A stretch of DNA of 64,000 nucleotides from Pseudomonas sp. RC10 (lineage in GTDB: Bacteria > Pseudomonadota > Gammaproteobacteria > Pseudomonadales > Pseudomonadaceae): assembly GCF_038397775.1 (NCBI RefSeq), contig NZ_CP151650.1, positions 6,343,001-6,407,000 of the forward strand, in the 5' to 3' direction. This document shows, one piece after another, positions 16,418-26,368 of this stretch. The notes below the pieces were generated by a model. That model searched no databases. It worked only from the letters and a program-made list of their open reading frames with translations, and was not told where the DNA came from. The position numbers and the translations under genes are program-made. Position 1 is the first letter of the stretch, and every line of letters starts with the position of its first letter.

Positions 16418-17629
16418 TCAGTGCACCAATTGATTGAGGTTGAGAATGGGCATCAGGATGGCCAGGACGATCATCAACACGAGGCCGCCCATGATGACCA
16501 GCATCGCCGGTTCGAACAGACTGACGATCAGCGCGATACTCGCGGCGAGACTTTTCTCCTGCTGTTGGGCGGCGCGTTCGAGCATGTGGTCCAGCTCACC
16601 CGCACGCTCTCCGCTGGCGATCATGTGCAACATCAAGGGCGGGATATCGCCCCCTCGCTCAAGGCTTCGAGTGAGGGTTTCGCCCTCGCGAACACGTCGG
16701 GCAACGTCCAGCATGCGTTCACGGATGGAGACGTTGCCAATCACCGCCGCTGAAACGTGCAGCGCATCCACCAAGGGCACAGCACTTTTGCCAAGAATCG
16801 CCAAGGTGCTGGCGAATCGCGCCGCCTCCATGGCTTTGATCACCCGCCCCATGACCGGCATTCGCAAAAACGCGCTGTGACAGCGCCGTTTCAGCTCAGG
16901 GTGCTGAAGACCCCATCGCGCCAGCATCGCCAGTCCCGCAAACAAGCCAATCAGCACACCGCCGTAATCCCTCAGCGCGGTACTGACAGCGATCAAGGCG
17001 TCGGTCAGAAGCGGCAGAGGCTGCCCGCTGTCGATGAAAACCTTTACGACGTCGGGGACCACGTACCCCAGCAGAAAGCCGACGATCGCCAGCGAAGCGC
17101 ACAACAGAATCGCCGGATAGACCAACGCGAGTTGGATCTTCTGTCGCGATAGCTGACGCGCTTCCGTATAGGACGCTAGCCGCTCCAGCACATGCCCCAA
17201 ATGGCCGGATCGCTCACCGGCCGCAACGGTTGCACGGTACAGATCGGGAAACGCACGTGGGTAAGCGCCAAGCGCCGACGCCAGGTCGTAGCCTTCCGTA
17301 ACCCGTGCTCGGATAGCTGCCACCAGTTGGCCGACCTGCCGCTTTTCGGCTTGAGCTTCTACGGCATGCAAGGCTTCTTCCAACGGCAACCCGGCTTGAA
17401 TCAAGGTCGACAGTTGCAAGGTCAAGAGTGTCAGATCGGCTGTGCTCAACCCCTGCCGTCGAACGGTCGGGCTGCCTGGCTGCGATGAAGCATTCGACGC
17501 GCAGACCCGCACGGGCAGCAACCCTTTATCCCGCAACAATTGCCGGGCATGCCGGGCGCTTTGGGCTTCCTGCTGACCCCGTTGACGACGGCCCGCTGAA
17601 TCGTGAGCTTCATAACTGAAAGAGGCCAT
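16418..17629 (-). CDS. gspF: Type II secretion inner-membrane platform protein F
   Basis: A 403-residue polytopic protein with two homologous cytoplasmic domains and three membrane segments (about 168-190, 220-240 and 372-395). The conserved start FSYEAHDSAGRRQRG and the second-repeat LARWGLQHPELKRR are typical. It links the GspE ATPase to pseudopilin assembly. It lies 3 bases after gspE and 4 before gspG. Confidence 0.93.
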   Translation of the reverse strand: MASFSYEAHDSAGRRQRGQQEAQSARHARQLLRDKGLLPVRVCASNASSQPGSPTVRRQGLSTADLTLLTLQLSTLIQAGLPLEEALHAVEAQAEKRQVGQLVAAIRARVTEGYDLASALGAYPRAFPDLYRATVAAGERSGHLGHVLERLASYTEARQLSRQKIQLALVYPAILLCASLAIVGFLLGYVVPDVVKVFIDSGQPLPLLTDALIAVSTALRDYGGVLIGLFAGLAMLARWGLQHPELKRRCHSAFLRMPVMGRVIKAMEAARFASTLAILGKSAVPLVDALHVSAAVIGNVSIRERMLDVARRVREGETLTRSLERGGDIPPLMLHMIASGERAGELDHMLERAAQQQEKSLAASIALIVSLFEPAMLVIMGGLVLMIVLAILMPILNLNQLVH

Positions 17630-17632
17630 CGC

Positions 17633-19099
17633 TCACCGCTCCTGCGTGACACGCAACAGCTCATCCAGGCTGGTGCGACCTTCGAGTACCAGCCGACGCC
17701 CGTCCTCGAACAGACTGCGCGAACGCTGCTGCGCTTCACCCGCCAACTCGGACTCGCTGGCGCCCCGGTGGATCATTTCCGCCAGCCGAGGCGTCACTGT
17801 GATCAGTTCGTAGATACCGACGCGTCCGCGATAACCTTGCCGACAGTGCTCGCAGCCCCTGGCCTTGAACAACTTGGGCGGCTGGTCCCGATCAATGCGC
17901 AAACGCTCACACGCCGCTTCGCTTGCGATTTCGGAAACCTTGCACTGATCGCACAACGTACGCAGCAGCCGTTGAGCGAGGACGCCCAGCAAGGACGACG
18001 CCAGCAGAAAAGCGTCGACGCCCATGTCCAGCAAGCGTGTCACTGCTCCCGCCGCGCTATTGGTGTGGAGGGTCGAGAGCACCAGGTGCCCGGTCAGAGA
18101 GGCCTGCACCGCGACCTGTGAAGTTTCCCGGTCGCGGATTTCTCCCACCATCACCACATCGGGGTCCTGCCGAAGAATGGCGCGCAACCCTTGTGCGAAG
18201 GTCATCTGCACCTTGGGATTGACGGGCGTCTGACCGATGCCCGGCAGGTGGTATTCGATGGGATCCTCAATGGTGAGGATGTTGCGCGTCTGGTCGTTCA
18301 GACAGGTCAGCGCGGCATAAAGGCTGGTCGTTTTTCCGGAGCCTGTTGGCCCGGTGACCAGAAAGATCCCATGAGGTCGCTTCAGGATCTGCTCGAACTG
18401 TGCCCGCGTATCATCCGGCATCCCGAGTGTCACCAGATCCAGACTGCCTTTGCCTTTGTCGAGCAGCCGCATGACGACACGCTCTCCATGGGCCGAAGGC
18501 AGCGTAGAGACCCGGACATCCACTTCTCGCCCTGCCAGACGCAAGGCCATGCGTCCATCTTGGGGGATGCGTTTCTCGGCAATGTCCAGCCTCGCCATGA
18601 CCTTGATTCGGGAAACCAGCAGGTTTGCCAGTTCTCGCCGTGGCTTGAGCACTTCACGTAACTGCCCGTCGACTCGAATCCGCACAGACAGGCAGTGTTC
18701 GAACGTCTCGAGGTGAACATCCGAAGCCTGCTCGCGCACGGCTTCACCCAGCACGGCATTGATCAGACGAATGATCGGGGCATCGCCTTCCTGCTCCAGC
18801 AGATCAGCGGTCTGCGGCAGTTGCTCGGCGATTTCCAGCAAATCCAGTTGACCGTCCAGCCCCTGAGCGACGTCTTCGACCCCGGTTTGGCCGTCGCTGT
18901 AAAGACGGGCAAGGGTCAATGCAAACGTTGCTTCGTCAAGCATTTGCCACTTCAACAAACGAGGACCGAGCAGACGTTGGGCCTCTGCGCAGGCCGTTAG
19001 AGGGGTGTCGGGCCGGATCGACAGCCACTCCGTGCCCTGATGCACCTCGTGCAGCACGCCGGCGCGGCGTGCAAAACCGAAAGGTAACGTCATGCTCAT
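17633..19099 (-). CDS. gspE: Type II secretion ATPase E
   Basis: A 488-residue hexameric ATPase that powers pseudopilus assembly. The N-terminal domain binds GspL. The Walker A GPTGSGKT is at residues 250-257, followed by the Asp and His boxes (EDPIEYHLPGIGQ, GHLVLSTLHTN). Near the C terminus a four-cysteine zinc motif is intact (CDQC, then CEHC). It overlaps gspD by 4 bases. Confidence 0.95.
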   Translation of the reverse strand: MSMTLPFGFARRAGVLHEVHQGTEWLSIRPDTPLTACAEAQRLLGPRLLKWQMLDEATFALTLARLYSDGQTGVEDVAQGLDGQLDLLEIAEQLPQTADLLEQEGDAPIIRLINAVLGEAVREQASDVHLETFEHCLSVRIRVDGQLREVLKPRRELANLLVSRIKVMARLDIAEKRIPQDGRMALRLAGREVDVRVSTLPSAHGERVVMRLLDKGKGSLDLVTLGMPDDTRAQFEQILKRPHGIFLVTGPTGSGKTTSLYAALTCLNDQTRNILTIEDPIEYHLPGIGQTPVNPKVQMTFAQGLRAILRQDPDVVMVGEIRDRETSQVAVQASLTGHLVLSTLHTNSAAGAVTRLLDMGVDAFLLASSLLGVLAQRLLRTLCDQCKVSEIASEAACERLRIDRDQPPKLFKARGCEHCRQGYRGRVGIYELITVTPRLAEMIHRGASESELAGEAQQRSRSLFEDGRRLVLEGRTSLDELLRVTQER

Positions 19100-20994
19100 G
19101 GCTGGCCTCTTACGTCTCTGTCGGCATCAATGACAGGGGCGTCGGGTCGGTGATCGAACAGCTGCTTCACATCACGAGGCACCAAAAGCGAGTTAGCGCC
19201 TGTGCCGTCGCCCAGACTGCGTAGCAATTCATAGCGATCATCGGTGAGTGCGGTCAGCCCCGCGTTGCTGCGAACGATGGTTGGGCGCAAAAATATCATC
19301 AGGTTGGTTTTCTCTCGGGTATCGCTGGTCCAGCGAAACAAGGCGCCCAGCCATGGAATGCTGCGCAACATCGGCACGCCGCTTTCTCGGGTGCGGACGT
19401 TGTCCTTGATCAGCCCACCGATGACGATGACCTGGCCGTCGTCGGCGAGAATCGCGCTCTTCAGCGAGCGCTTGTTGATGACCAGGTCATTGAGGCCTTC
19501 AACCGAGCTGGCGATCTCCGAGTTTTCCTGCTCGACCTCCAGACGCAGCGTTTCGCCGTCGTTGATGTGAGGCCGAATCTTGAGCTTGATGCCAATGTCC
19601 TGACGGGTCACCGTCGTGTACGGATTCTCCGAACCGCTGCCAGGGGTCTGATAGGAGCCGCTCTTGAAAGGCACGTTCTGGCCAACGAGGATTTCGGCTT
19701 CCTGATTATCGAGCGTCAACAGGCTTGGCGTGGACAACACGTTGTTACGCGTATCACTTGCAAGGGCGTTGATGAGCACACTGAAGCGGTCGTTGCCTAG
19801 CTGCAACAGAGCCCCATCGGGCAAATTCACGTCCCCTGCCCCCAGTCCTGGAAGACCGATCCCGGCGCCGGGAAAATTGATTGCCCCAAGCCCTCCGCCT
19901 CTTTGCGCGCCCCACTGCACACCCAGCGCATTGGCGATGTCACCCGACACCTCGATGATTGCCGCGTGGATCAACACCTGCGAGCGAGGCTGGTCGAGCT
20001 GCCGAACCACCTGCTCCAGCGTGCGGAGGTGGGAGGGTTGAGCGATCATGACCAAAGCGTTTTGGCTCACGTCGGATTTGACCGTCGCTTTGTACTCGGA
20101 TGCGGTGCCAGGCTCACCTTGCTGGTCAGGCGCAATGCCGTCCAGCACCTCTGCCAGCTGTCGAGCGTCGCTGTGGCGAAGCCGAATCACCTTCGCATTG
20201 TCACCATTTACCGAAGCGGGCGTGTCCAGGTCTCGGGCCAATGCACCCAGACGCTGTCGGACCGTGGCACTCCCCACAAGTACCAGACGGTTATGACCCA
20301 CATCCGGGATCACAACAGCCCCGCTCTCTGCCCCTCGCTTGCCCAAGGATTGCTCAATGACGCGGGCCAGAGGCTCGGCAAGGGCGTGCTGCAACTGTAC
20401 GACCAGATGTCCGTTGCTCTCACCAGCGTCCAATTGACGGACGATGCCCTTGATGCGCCGCACGTTGCCTGCCGCATCGGTCATGACCAACGCGTTGCTC
20501 GACGCGGAAGGCCCTACGTAACCATTGGCTGAAACCAGCGGACGCAGCAGTGTCGAAAGGTCGGCCGCGCTGGTGTTACTCAATGCGAATACCTCGGTGA
20601 CGAACTGTTCATTCTGGGCATCGCGAGTATCGGCCTCGCTGGCGCGTGTCTTTCCCTCGGCAACCGGGGTGATCAGGATGCGCTCGCCCTGATCAATGAC
20701 CGTGAAGTGGTGAGCATCCAGCACGGAGTAGAACAGCCTGCGCACGGCCTCTCGATCCAGTGCCTGTTCGGACATAACAGTGATGCGCCCTTGCACGCGC
20801 GGATCGAGCACGATCGTCGCGCCCAGAATGACTGACATCTCTCGCACCACATCTCGCAAATCGGCGTCGTTCATCGCCAACTGCCAAGAGGGTTCGCTGG
20901 CCATCGCAACGTTCGGAATCCTGAGTTCCGAGAGGAACAGCACGACGCAGAGCAGCCATATGTACCAACCTGGCGGGGCATACAGGCGCCTCAT
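19096..20994 (-). CDS. gspD: Type II secretion outer-membrane secretin D
   Basis: A 632-residue secretin. A signal peptide ends at about residue 32 (VAMA before SEPSW). The N0 domain (WQLAMNDADLRDVV), then N1-N3 repeats, then the C-terminal secretin domain with VPFKSG and LRSIPWLGALF follow. It forms the outer-membrane channel through which folded proteins leave. No separate pilotin gene is visible in the operon. It overlaps both gspC and gspE by 4 bases. Confidence 0.95.
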   Translation of the reverse strand: MRRLYAPPGWYIWLLCVVLFLSELRIPNVAMASEPSWQLAMNDADLRDVVREMSVILGATIVLDPRVQGRITVMSEQALDREAVRRLFYSVLDAHHFTVIDQGERILITPVAEGKTRASEADTRDAQNEQFVTEVFALSNTSAADLSTLLRPLVSANGYVGPSASSNALVMTDAAGNVRRIKGIVRQLDAGESNGHLVVQLQHALAEPLARVIEQSLGKRGAESGAVVIPDVGHNRLVLVGSATVRQRLGALARDLDTPASVNGDNAKVIRLRHSDARQLAEVLDGIAPDQQGEPGTASEYKATVKSDVSQNALVMIAQPSHLRTLEQVVRQLDQPRSQVLIHAAIIEVSGDIANALGVQWGAQRGGGLGAINFPGAGIGLPGLGAGDVNLPDGALLQLGNDRFSVLINALASDTRNNVLSTPSLLTLDNQEAEILVGQNVPFKSGSYQTPGSGSENPYTTVTRQDIGIKLKIRPHINDGETLRLEVEQENSEIASSVEGLNDLVINKRSLKSAILADDGQVIVIGGLIKDNVRTRESGVPMLRSIPWLGALFRWTSDTREKTNLMIFLRPTIVRSNAGLTALTDDRYELLRSLGDGTGANSLLVPRDVKQLFDHRPDAPVIDADRDVRGQP

Positions 20995-21524
20995 TGCGAT
21001 TCGGACATCGCAGTAGTCGGTTTGAAATGCACAAGCGCCGTTGACTTGGGGTCGGCGGTCGTGACCAGCGTTGCAGAGCCACTTACCGATAACGGCAGGA
21101 ACGTATCAACGCCCCGGTTTGACAGCAGAACGCGACCGGGCTCGATTCGTTGCAATACGCTGCCCCCTGGCAGGCGGTCGCCGAGACGGTAGCGGCTATC
21201 CTGGCCCGCAACAGTCAGCAGAGCTGTAGACGATCCGTTTGAAGCCATGAACAGGCCACGCACGGTCGCTGACTCCGGACTTTGCCGAAGCCTGCCATCT
21301 GCCTGGAATCCCATGGAAGTTAACAGCGCACCTGCACTTACAGGGCCGACCGGCGTGGTACTCGGAGACTTTTCGCGCAGCACTGGTGGAACTTTCGCCA
21401 ACTCTGCGCGAACAGCCTTTTCATCTAACACGAAATAAAACCCAGACCCAGCAAGTGTGGCGAGGCACAAAATAGTTACGCCATGGAAACGTGTAAACGA
21501 CTTCACGAGCGCTATCCAACTCAT
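20991..21524 (-). CDS. gspC: Type II secretion protein C
   Basis: About 177 residues: a membrane segment near residues 15-33 (VTILCLATLAGSGFYFVL) and a periplasmic homology region (about 75-140, with RYRLGDRLPGGSVLQRI). There is no PDZ or coiled-coil domain at the C terminus, so it is shorter than Xcp/Out homologues. GspC couples the inner-membrane platform to the secretin. The ATG at 21524 is chosen; a GTG 36 bases upstream is also in frame and neither has a strong ribosome binding site. It lies 66 bases downstream of the LPMO gene. Confidence 0.82.
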   Translation of the reverse strand: MSWIALVKSFTRFHGVTILCLATLAGSGFYFVLDEKAVRAELAKVPPVLREKSPSTTPVGPVSAGALLTSMGFQADGRLRQSPESATVRGLFMASNGSSTALLTVAGQDSRYRLGDRLPGGSVLQRIEPGRVLLSNRGVDTFLPLSVSGSATLVTTADPKSTALVHFKPTTAMSESQ

Positions 21525-21590
21525 CACATCAATGCCCAAAACGGTCACTTGAAGCAGCACAATGTCGCCGCTCCAAGTGCCGGCCGTTAT

Positions 21591-23042
21591 TTATTGAAGT
21601 ATCCAGGCATCTTGCCAATCAGAGCCCGATCCTGGTTCAAAATGATGTGGACTTTGGGCGCACCACCCGGAAGCCGGGAACGGTTTGCACTCATAAACGT
21701 TGCCATCCGCTGGCTGTAGAACGGTGGTGCCCGCCGTGTACGTTTCCATGCCCTGTGGATAAATGGCGTCGTAGTCCTGACCGCCCCCTTCTCCTGATAA
21801 CGTCAGCCCCCCAAGGGCCTGGCGGCTGGTACGCCCATCAGGCGTCACGCCAATCAGTTTGATTTGATGGTCGCCGGGCGCGCTGCGCAGGTCGATGTTG
21901 ATCGTTGTGCTGCCCGGTGTCAGGACTTGGGCTGCGGCCCCCACTGATTTATGGCTGGAGTCGAAAACCGTGGCCTCGACGTTCATCGTGCGGTTTCCGG
22001 TCACCACGAGCGGCAACGTTGCTCGGCCTTTCACCAGTTCGAGATCCTGCCCGACAGGCTGAATGGCCAGTTCTGCTTGCGCATCTTCTATTAGGTCCAT
22101 GTGTAGCTCGTAGCGGTTCACTCCGCTTTCCTGCTTGGCGTAGAGCGTGTTCGTCCCTTTGATCGGTGCAATGACGCCGTCGTCACCACGTACGCCAGCG
22201 CGCACCAGGGTGTGGGCGTCGTTGATTTGACTGGCCAGCTTGAATGACCAGTTTTCGGGCTTCCCTTCGTCCTCGTCAGCGATACTCACCTGTGAGCTGA
22301 ATTCGGCGCTTTCGCCCTCTCCCATCAACGCCCGCGCTTTGACCTTGTCGCCGACCCACAAAGTGTCGCGGGGAGTAATGTTGCCGACGGGACGCCAGCC
22401 GTCCGGGGTTTCGGCCTCGGCGACGATGTCCACGTCAACCACGTTGTGGAACGCGCCGGGCGTGTCGTGCACGGTCCACAACCCAAGAATGACATGGTGG
22501 CCGCTGCGGTCAGCCGGAATCTGGCAGGAATGCTTTTCGCGCGCGGGGCCCTCGCTTCCCTGCGGACTGTCAGTCGGCAAGCGGCCGCCCGCATCGATCA
22601 CGCAGAAGGGCGTCAAATCAAATGAGTTGCGAGTGAGCTCGGCGTTGGGGTTCCAGCCGTTTTGGGTGATGAAATATTCGTACTTCGTCGCCGGATGAGT
22701 CGCTTTGTAGTACCAATCGAAAGCGACCGTTCGATCTTTGATCTCGGTTTTGTGCCATCGCGTAGCGGACTGGACATCCAGGGCAGCAAATTGCGACAAG
22801 GCGCCACTGGCGATTTTGCCGTCGGGTACGCCGGTGGCAGGAAAACCTTTCGCGGTTTCTCCCACGCTTTGAGGTTCGTACTGAGCGCCGCCACAATCCT
22901 TGTTCAACCCTTTCTGGCAGGCGAATGCCCGGGAAGGAGGATCATTCAAATAGCCATGGGCAATGGCGTGCTGGGGGGTTAGCAATGAAAAGGTGAGAGC
23001 GAGGGACGATGCCCCGGCTGATAAAGCGGTGAGTCTGGACAT
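21591..23042 (-). CDS. Chitin-binding lytic polysaccharide monooxygenase, GbpA/CbpD type (AA10 + CBM73)
   Basis: A 483-residue secreted copper enzyme. The signal peptide ends AIA before His29, the N-terminal His of the copper brace; the second copper His is His116 in KATHPATKYEYF. The axial aromatic residue lies in GAFHNVVDV. The catalytic AA10 domain spans about 29-205, two GbpA-like domains follow (about 210-410), and a C-terminal CBM73 chitin-binding module ends in WCAQSPHHFEPGSGSDWQDAW. It oxidatively cleaves chitin or helps attachment to it. It stands directly upstream of gspC on the same strand, and homologues are known type II substrates, so it is probably exported by the neighbouring system (inference). 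Confidence 0.93.
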   Translation of the reverse strand: MSRLTALSAGASSLALTFSLLTPQHAIAHGYLNDPPSRAFACQKGLNKDCGGAQYEPQSVGETAKGFPATGVPDGKIASGALSQFAALDVQSATRWHKTEIKDRTVAFDWYYKATHPATKYEYFITQNGWNPNAELTRNSFDLTPFCVIDAGGRLPTDSPQGSEGPAREKHSCQIPADRSGHHVILGLWTVHDTPGAFHNVVDVDIVAEAETPDGWRPVGNITPRDTLWVGDKVKARALMGEGESAEFSSQVSIADEDEGKPENWSFKLASQINDAHTLVRAGVRGDDGVIAPIKGTNTLYAKQESGVNRYELHMDLIEDAQAELAIQPVGQDLELVKGRATLPLVVTGNRTMNVEATVFDSSHKSVGAAAQVLTPGSTTINIDLRSAPGDHQIKLIGVTPDGRTSRQALGGLTLSGEGGGQDYDAIYPQGMETYTAGTTVLQPADGNVYECKPFPASGWCAQSPHHFEPGSGSDWQDAWILQ

Positions 23043-23395
23043 TACTGATACATCCTGTTTTCTGTCTTACAGAACTTTCCATGGAACAGCCACGCCCTTG
23101 CTGGACTCAGCTGTAACTTAGCCATCTTGTGAGCTCGCTTCATCGTGCCCATCCATCTCCTTTCATCGAAAACGACAACAGGTATATAAGCGAGTGAATC
23201 AATGACAGGCGACACAAAGTCTACGTCAACAAAATTTTATAGATGTAGGAAGCATCCCTGCCGACATGAGTGACTTTTCGCTAATTTGCTACAGGCAAGT
23301 TACCAAACACTTTGAATATGCTTTCAAATGCAGATACAAAATGCAGAAACAAAAACGCCCGGCATTACCGGGCGTTTTGATATTTGTGTATCGAT
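23043..23395. other. AT-rich intergenic region upstream of the LPMO gene
   Basis: The spacer between the LPMO start and the hemE stop is visibly richer in A and T than the surrounding genes, most of all at 23205-23350. It must hold the promoter of the LPMO (and perhaps gsp) transcript and the hemE terminator at 23353-23378. A TATATA tract at 23183-23188 is a candidate -10, but no matching -35 was found. No convincing small gene was seen. Confidence 0.5.
23353..23378 (-). terminator. Intrinsic terminator after hemE
   Basis: A GC-rich hairpin with arms AACGCCCGG and CCGGGCGTT lies 18 bases beyond the hemE stop and is followed on the minus strand by a T-rich run. It would end the hemE transcript before the LPMO promoter region. 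Confidence 0.85.
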
Positions 23396-24460
23396 TTACC
23401 GATGATACTGCGCCGACAACTCATGCACTGCGTTGATGAACGCGCCTGCATTGGCCGGGTCGACCTCAGGGGTGATGCCGTGGCCGAGGTTGAAGACATG
23501 GCCGGTGCCGCTGCCGTAGCTGTTGAGGATGTTGGCGACTTCCTGGCGGATGGCCTGGGGGTTGGCGTAGAGGACGGTGGGGTCCATGTTGCCTTGCAGG
23601 GCAACTTTGCTGCCGACGCGACGGCGGGCTTCGCCAATATCGCAGGTCCAGTCCAGGCCCAGCGCATCGGCCCCTGCGTCAGCGATGCTTTCCAGCCACA
23701 GGCCGCCGCCTTTGGTGAAAAGGATCACCGGGACTTTTCGACCGTCGTGTTCGCGGATCAGGCCGCTGACGATCTTGCGCATGTAGGCCAGGGAGAATTC
23801 TTGGTACGCCGCCGCCGAGAGGCTGCCGCCCCAGCTGTCGAAAATCTGCACGGCCTGAGCGCCCGCCAGAATCTGGCCGTTGAGGTACGCGGTGACCGAC
23901 TGCGCCAGCTTGTCCAGCAGCAGGTGCATGGCTTGCGGGTTGTCGTAGAGCATGGCCTTGGATTTGCGGAAGTCCTTGGACGAGCCGCCTTCGACCATGT
24001 AAGTCGCGAGGGTCCACGGGCTGCCGGAGAAGCCGATCAACGGCACGCGGCCATTCAGCTCGCGGCGAATGGTGCTGACCGCGTCCATGACGTAGCCCAG
24101 GTCTTTCTGCGCGTCCGGGATCGGCAGCGCTTCGATGTCGGCCAGGGTGCTGACGGTCTTCTTGAAACGCGGGCCTTCGCCGGTCTCGAAGTACAGGCCA
24201 AGGCCCATGGCGTCGGGCACGGTGAGGATGTCGGAGAACAGGATCGCGGCGTCGAGCGGGTAACGCTCAAGCGGTTGCAGGGTGACTTCACAGGCGAACG
24301 CCGGGTTCATGCACAGGCTCATGAAATCCCCGGCCTTGGCGCGACTGGCGCGGTATTCCGGGAGATAGCGACCGGCCTGACGCATCATCCATACCGGCGT
24401 GACGTCAACGGGTTGCTTGAGCAGGGCGCGAAGGAAACGGTCGTTCTTCAGGGCAGTCAT
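23396..24460 (-). CDS. hemE: Uroporphyrinogen decarboxylase
   Basis: A 354-residue cytoplasmic enzyme that removes four carboxyl groups from uroporphyrinogen III to give coproporphyrinogen III in haem synthesis. The N-terminal signature [13 protein letters not shown] (residues 25-37) holds the substrate-binding arginines, and [16 protein letters not shown] is also typical. Length is standard. It is separated from gltD by about 370 bases with a terminator and repeats, so it is probably transcribed on its own. Confidence 0.97.
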   Translation of the reverse strand: MTALKNDRFLRALLKQPVDVTPVWMMRQAGRYLPEYRASRAKAGDFMSLCMNPAFACEVTLQPLERYPLDAAILFSDILTVPDAMGLGLYFETGEGPRFKKTVSTLADIEALPIPDAQKDLGYVMDAVSTIRRELNGRVPLIGFSGSPWTLATYMVEGGSSKDFRKSKAMLYDNPQAMHLLLDKLAQSVTAYLNGQILAGAQAVQIFDSWGGSLSAAAYQEFSLAYMRKIVSGLIREHDGRKVPVILFTKGGGLWLESIADAGADALGLDWTCDIGEARRRVGSKVALQGNMDPTVLYANPQAIRQEVANILNSYGSGTGHVFNLGHGITPEVDPANAGAFINAVHELSAQYHR

Positions 24461-24507
24461 GGCAGGATCCGGGAAAAAAGTGCGGGCATTTTCTCAGACA
24501 CCAACGC

Positions 24508-24535
24508 AAAAGGCACGGTAAGTACCGTGCCTTTT
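24508..24535 (-). terminator. Intrinsic terminator between gltD and hemE
   Basis: A near-perfect palindrome with arms AAAAGGCACGGTA and TACCGTGCCTTTT, so U-runs follow the stem on either strand. It sits 48 bases upstream of hemE and would end gltD transcription. Confidence 0.8.
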
Positions 24536-24559
24536 GTCTATGGGGGCGATTTGTCGCAC

Positions 24560-24830
24560 AAAAACAGCTACAAGCCAGAAGAGCAGCCTCAAGTTATCAG
24601 CTTCAAGCCACAAGTAAAAGCTAGACCGCGTTCATCTTGAGGCTTGCAACCTGTCTCTGAACTGCAGCAATAAGCCACAAGCCTCAAGTAAAAGCCGGAC
24701 CACTTTCAACGTGAAGCCTGCAACCTGTCTCTGAGCTGCTTTGATTCTGCCGCCGCAAGCTTCAAGCCCTGAGCGGCTAGCCGAGGCCAACCGTGTCTAC
24801 TTGTAGCTTGCGGCTTGAAGCTTGCAGCTG
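24560..24830. repeat. Repeat cluster downstream of gltD (AGCTTCAAGC family with tandem copy)
   Basis: The whole gap beyond the terminator is repetitive. Two 55-base direct copies lie at 24611-24665 and 24685-24739 (offset 74, nine differences), each containing GCAACCTGTCTCTGA. A perfect 14-base inverted repeat, GCAAGCTTCAAGCC at 24755-24768 and its complement at 24812-24825, borders the gltD stop. The outer ends (ACAGCTACAAGCC at 24564 and the complement near 24826) also match. The same motif forms the gltB-gltD stem-loop at 26267-26367. Confidence 0.8.
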
Positions 24831-26252
<1,422 letters not shown>

Positions 26253-26266
26253 TCAAACCTCTGGTC

Positions 26267-26367
26267 GCAGCTTCAAGCGACGAGCTTCAAGCTGCAAGAA
26301 TCATGTTTCGCAGGCACTCGCGCACTGCCGTTAGCTTGCGGCTTGAAGCTTCGCCGCTTGCAGCTGC
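26267..26367. repeat. Large imperfect stem-loop between gltB and gltD
   Basis: An inverted repeat with arms of about 33 bases (26267-26300 and 26330-26367) fills the gltB-gltD spacer. Each arm contains GCAGCT, CAAGCG, GCTTCAAGC and GCAAG with few mismatches. In the bicistronic mRNA it would fold into a long hairpin starting 2 bases after the gltB stop. It belongs to the same family as the repeats after gltD. Confidence 0.8.
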
Positions 26368-26368
26368 T

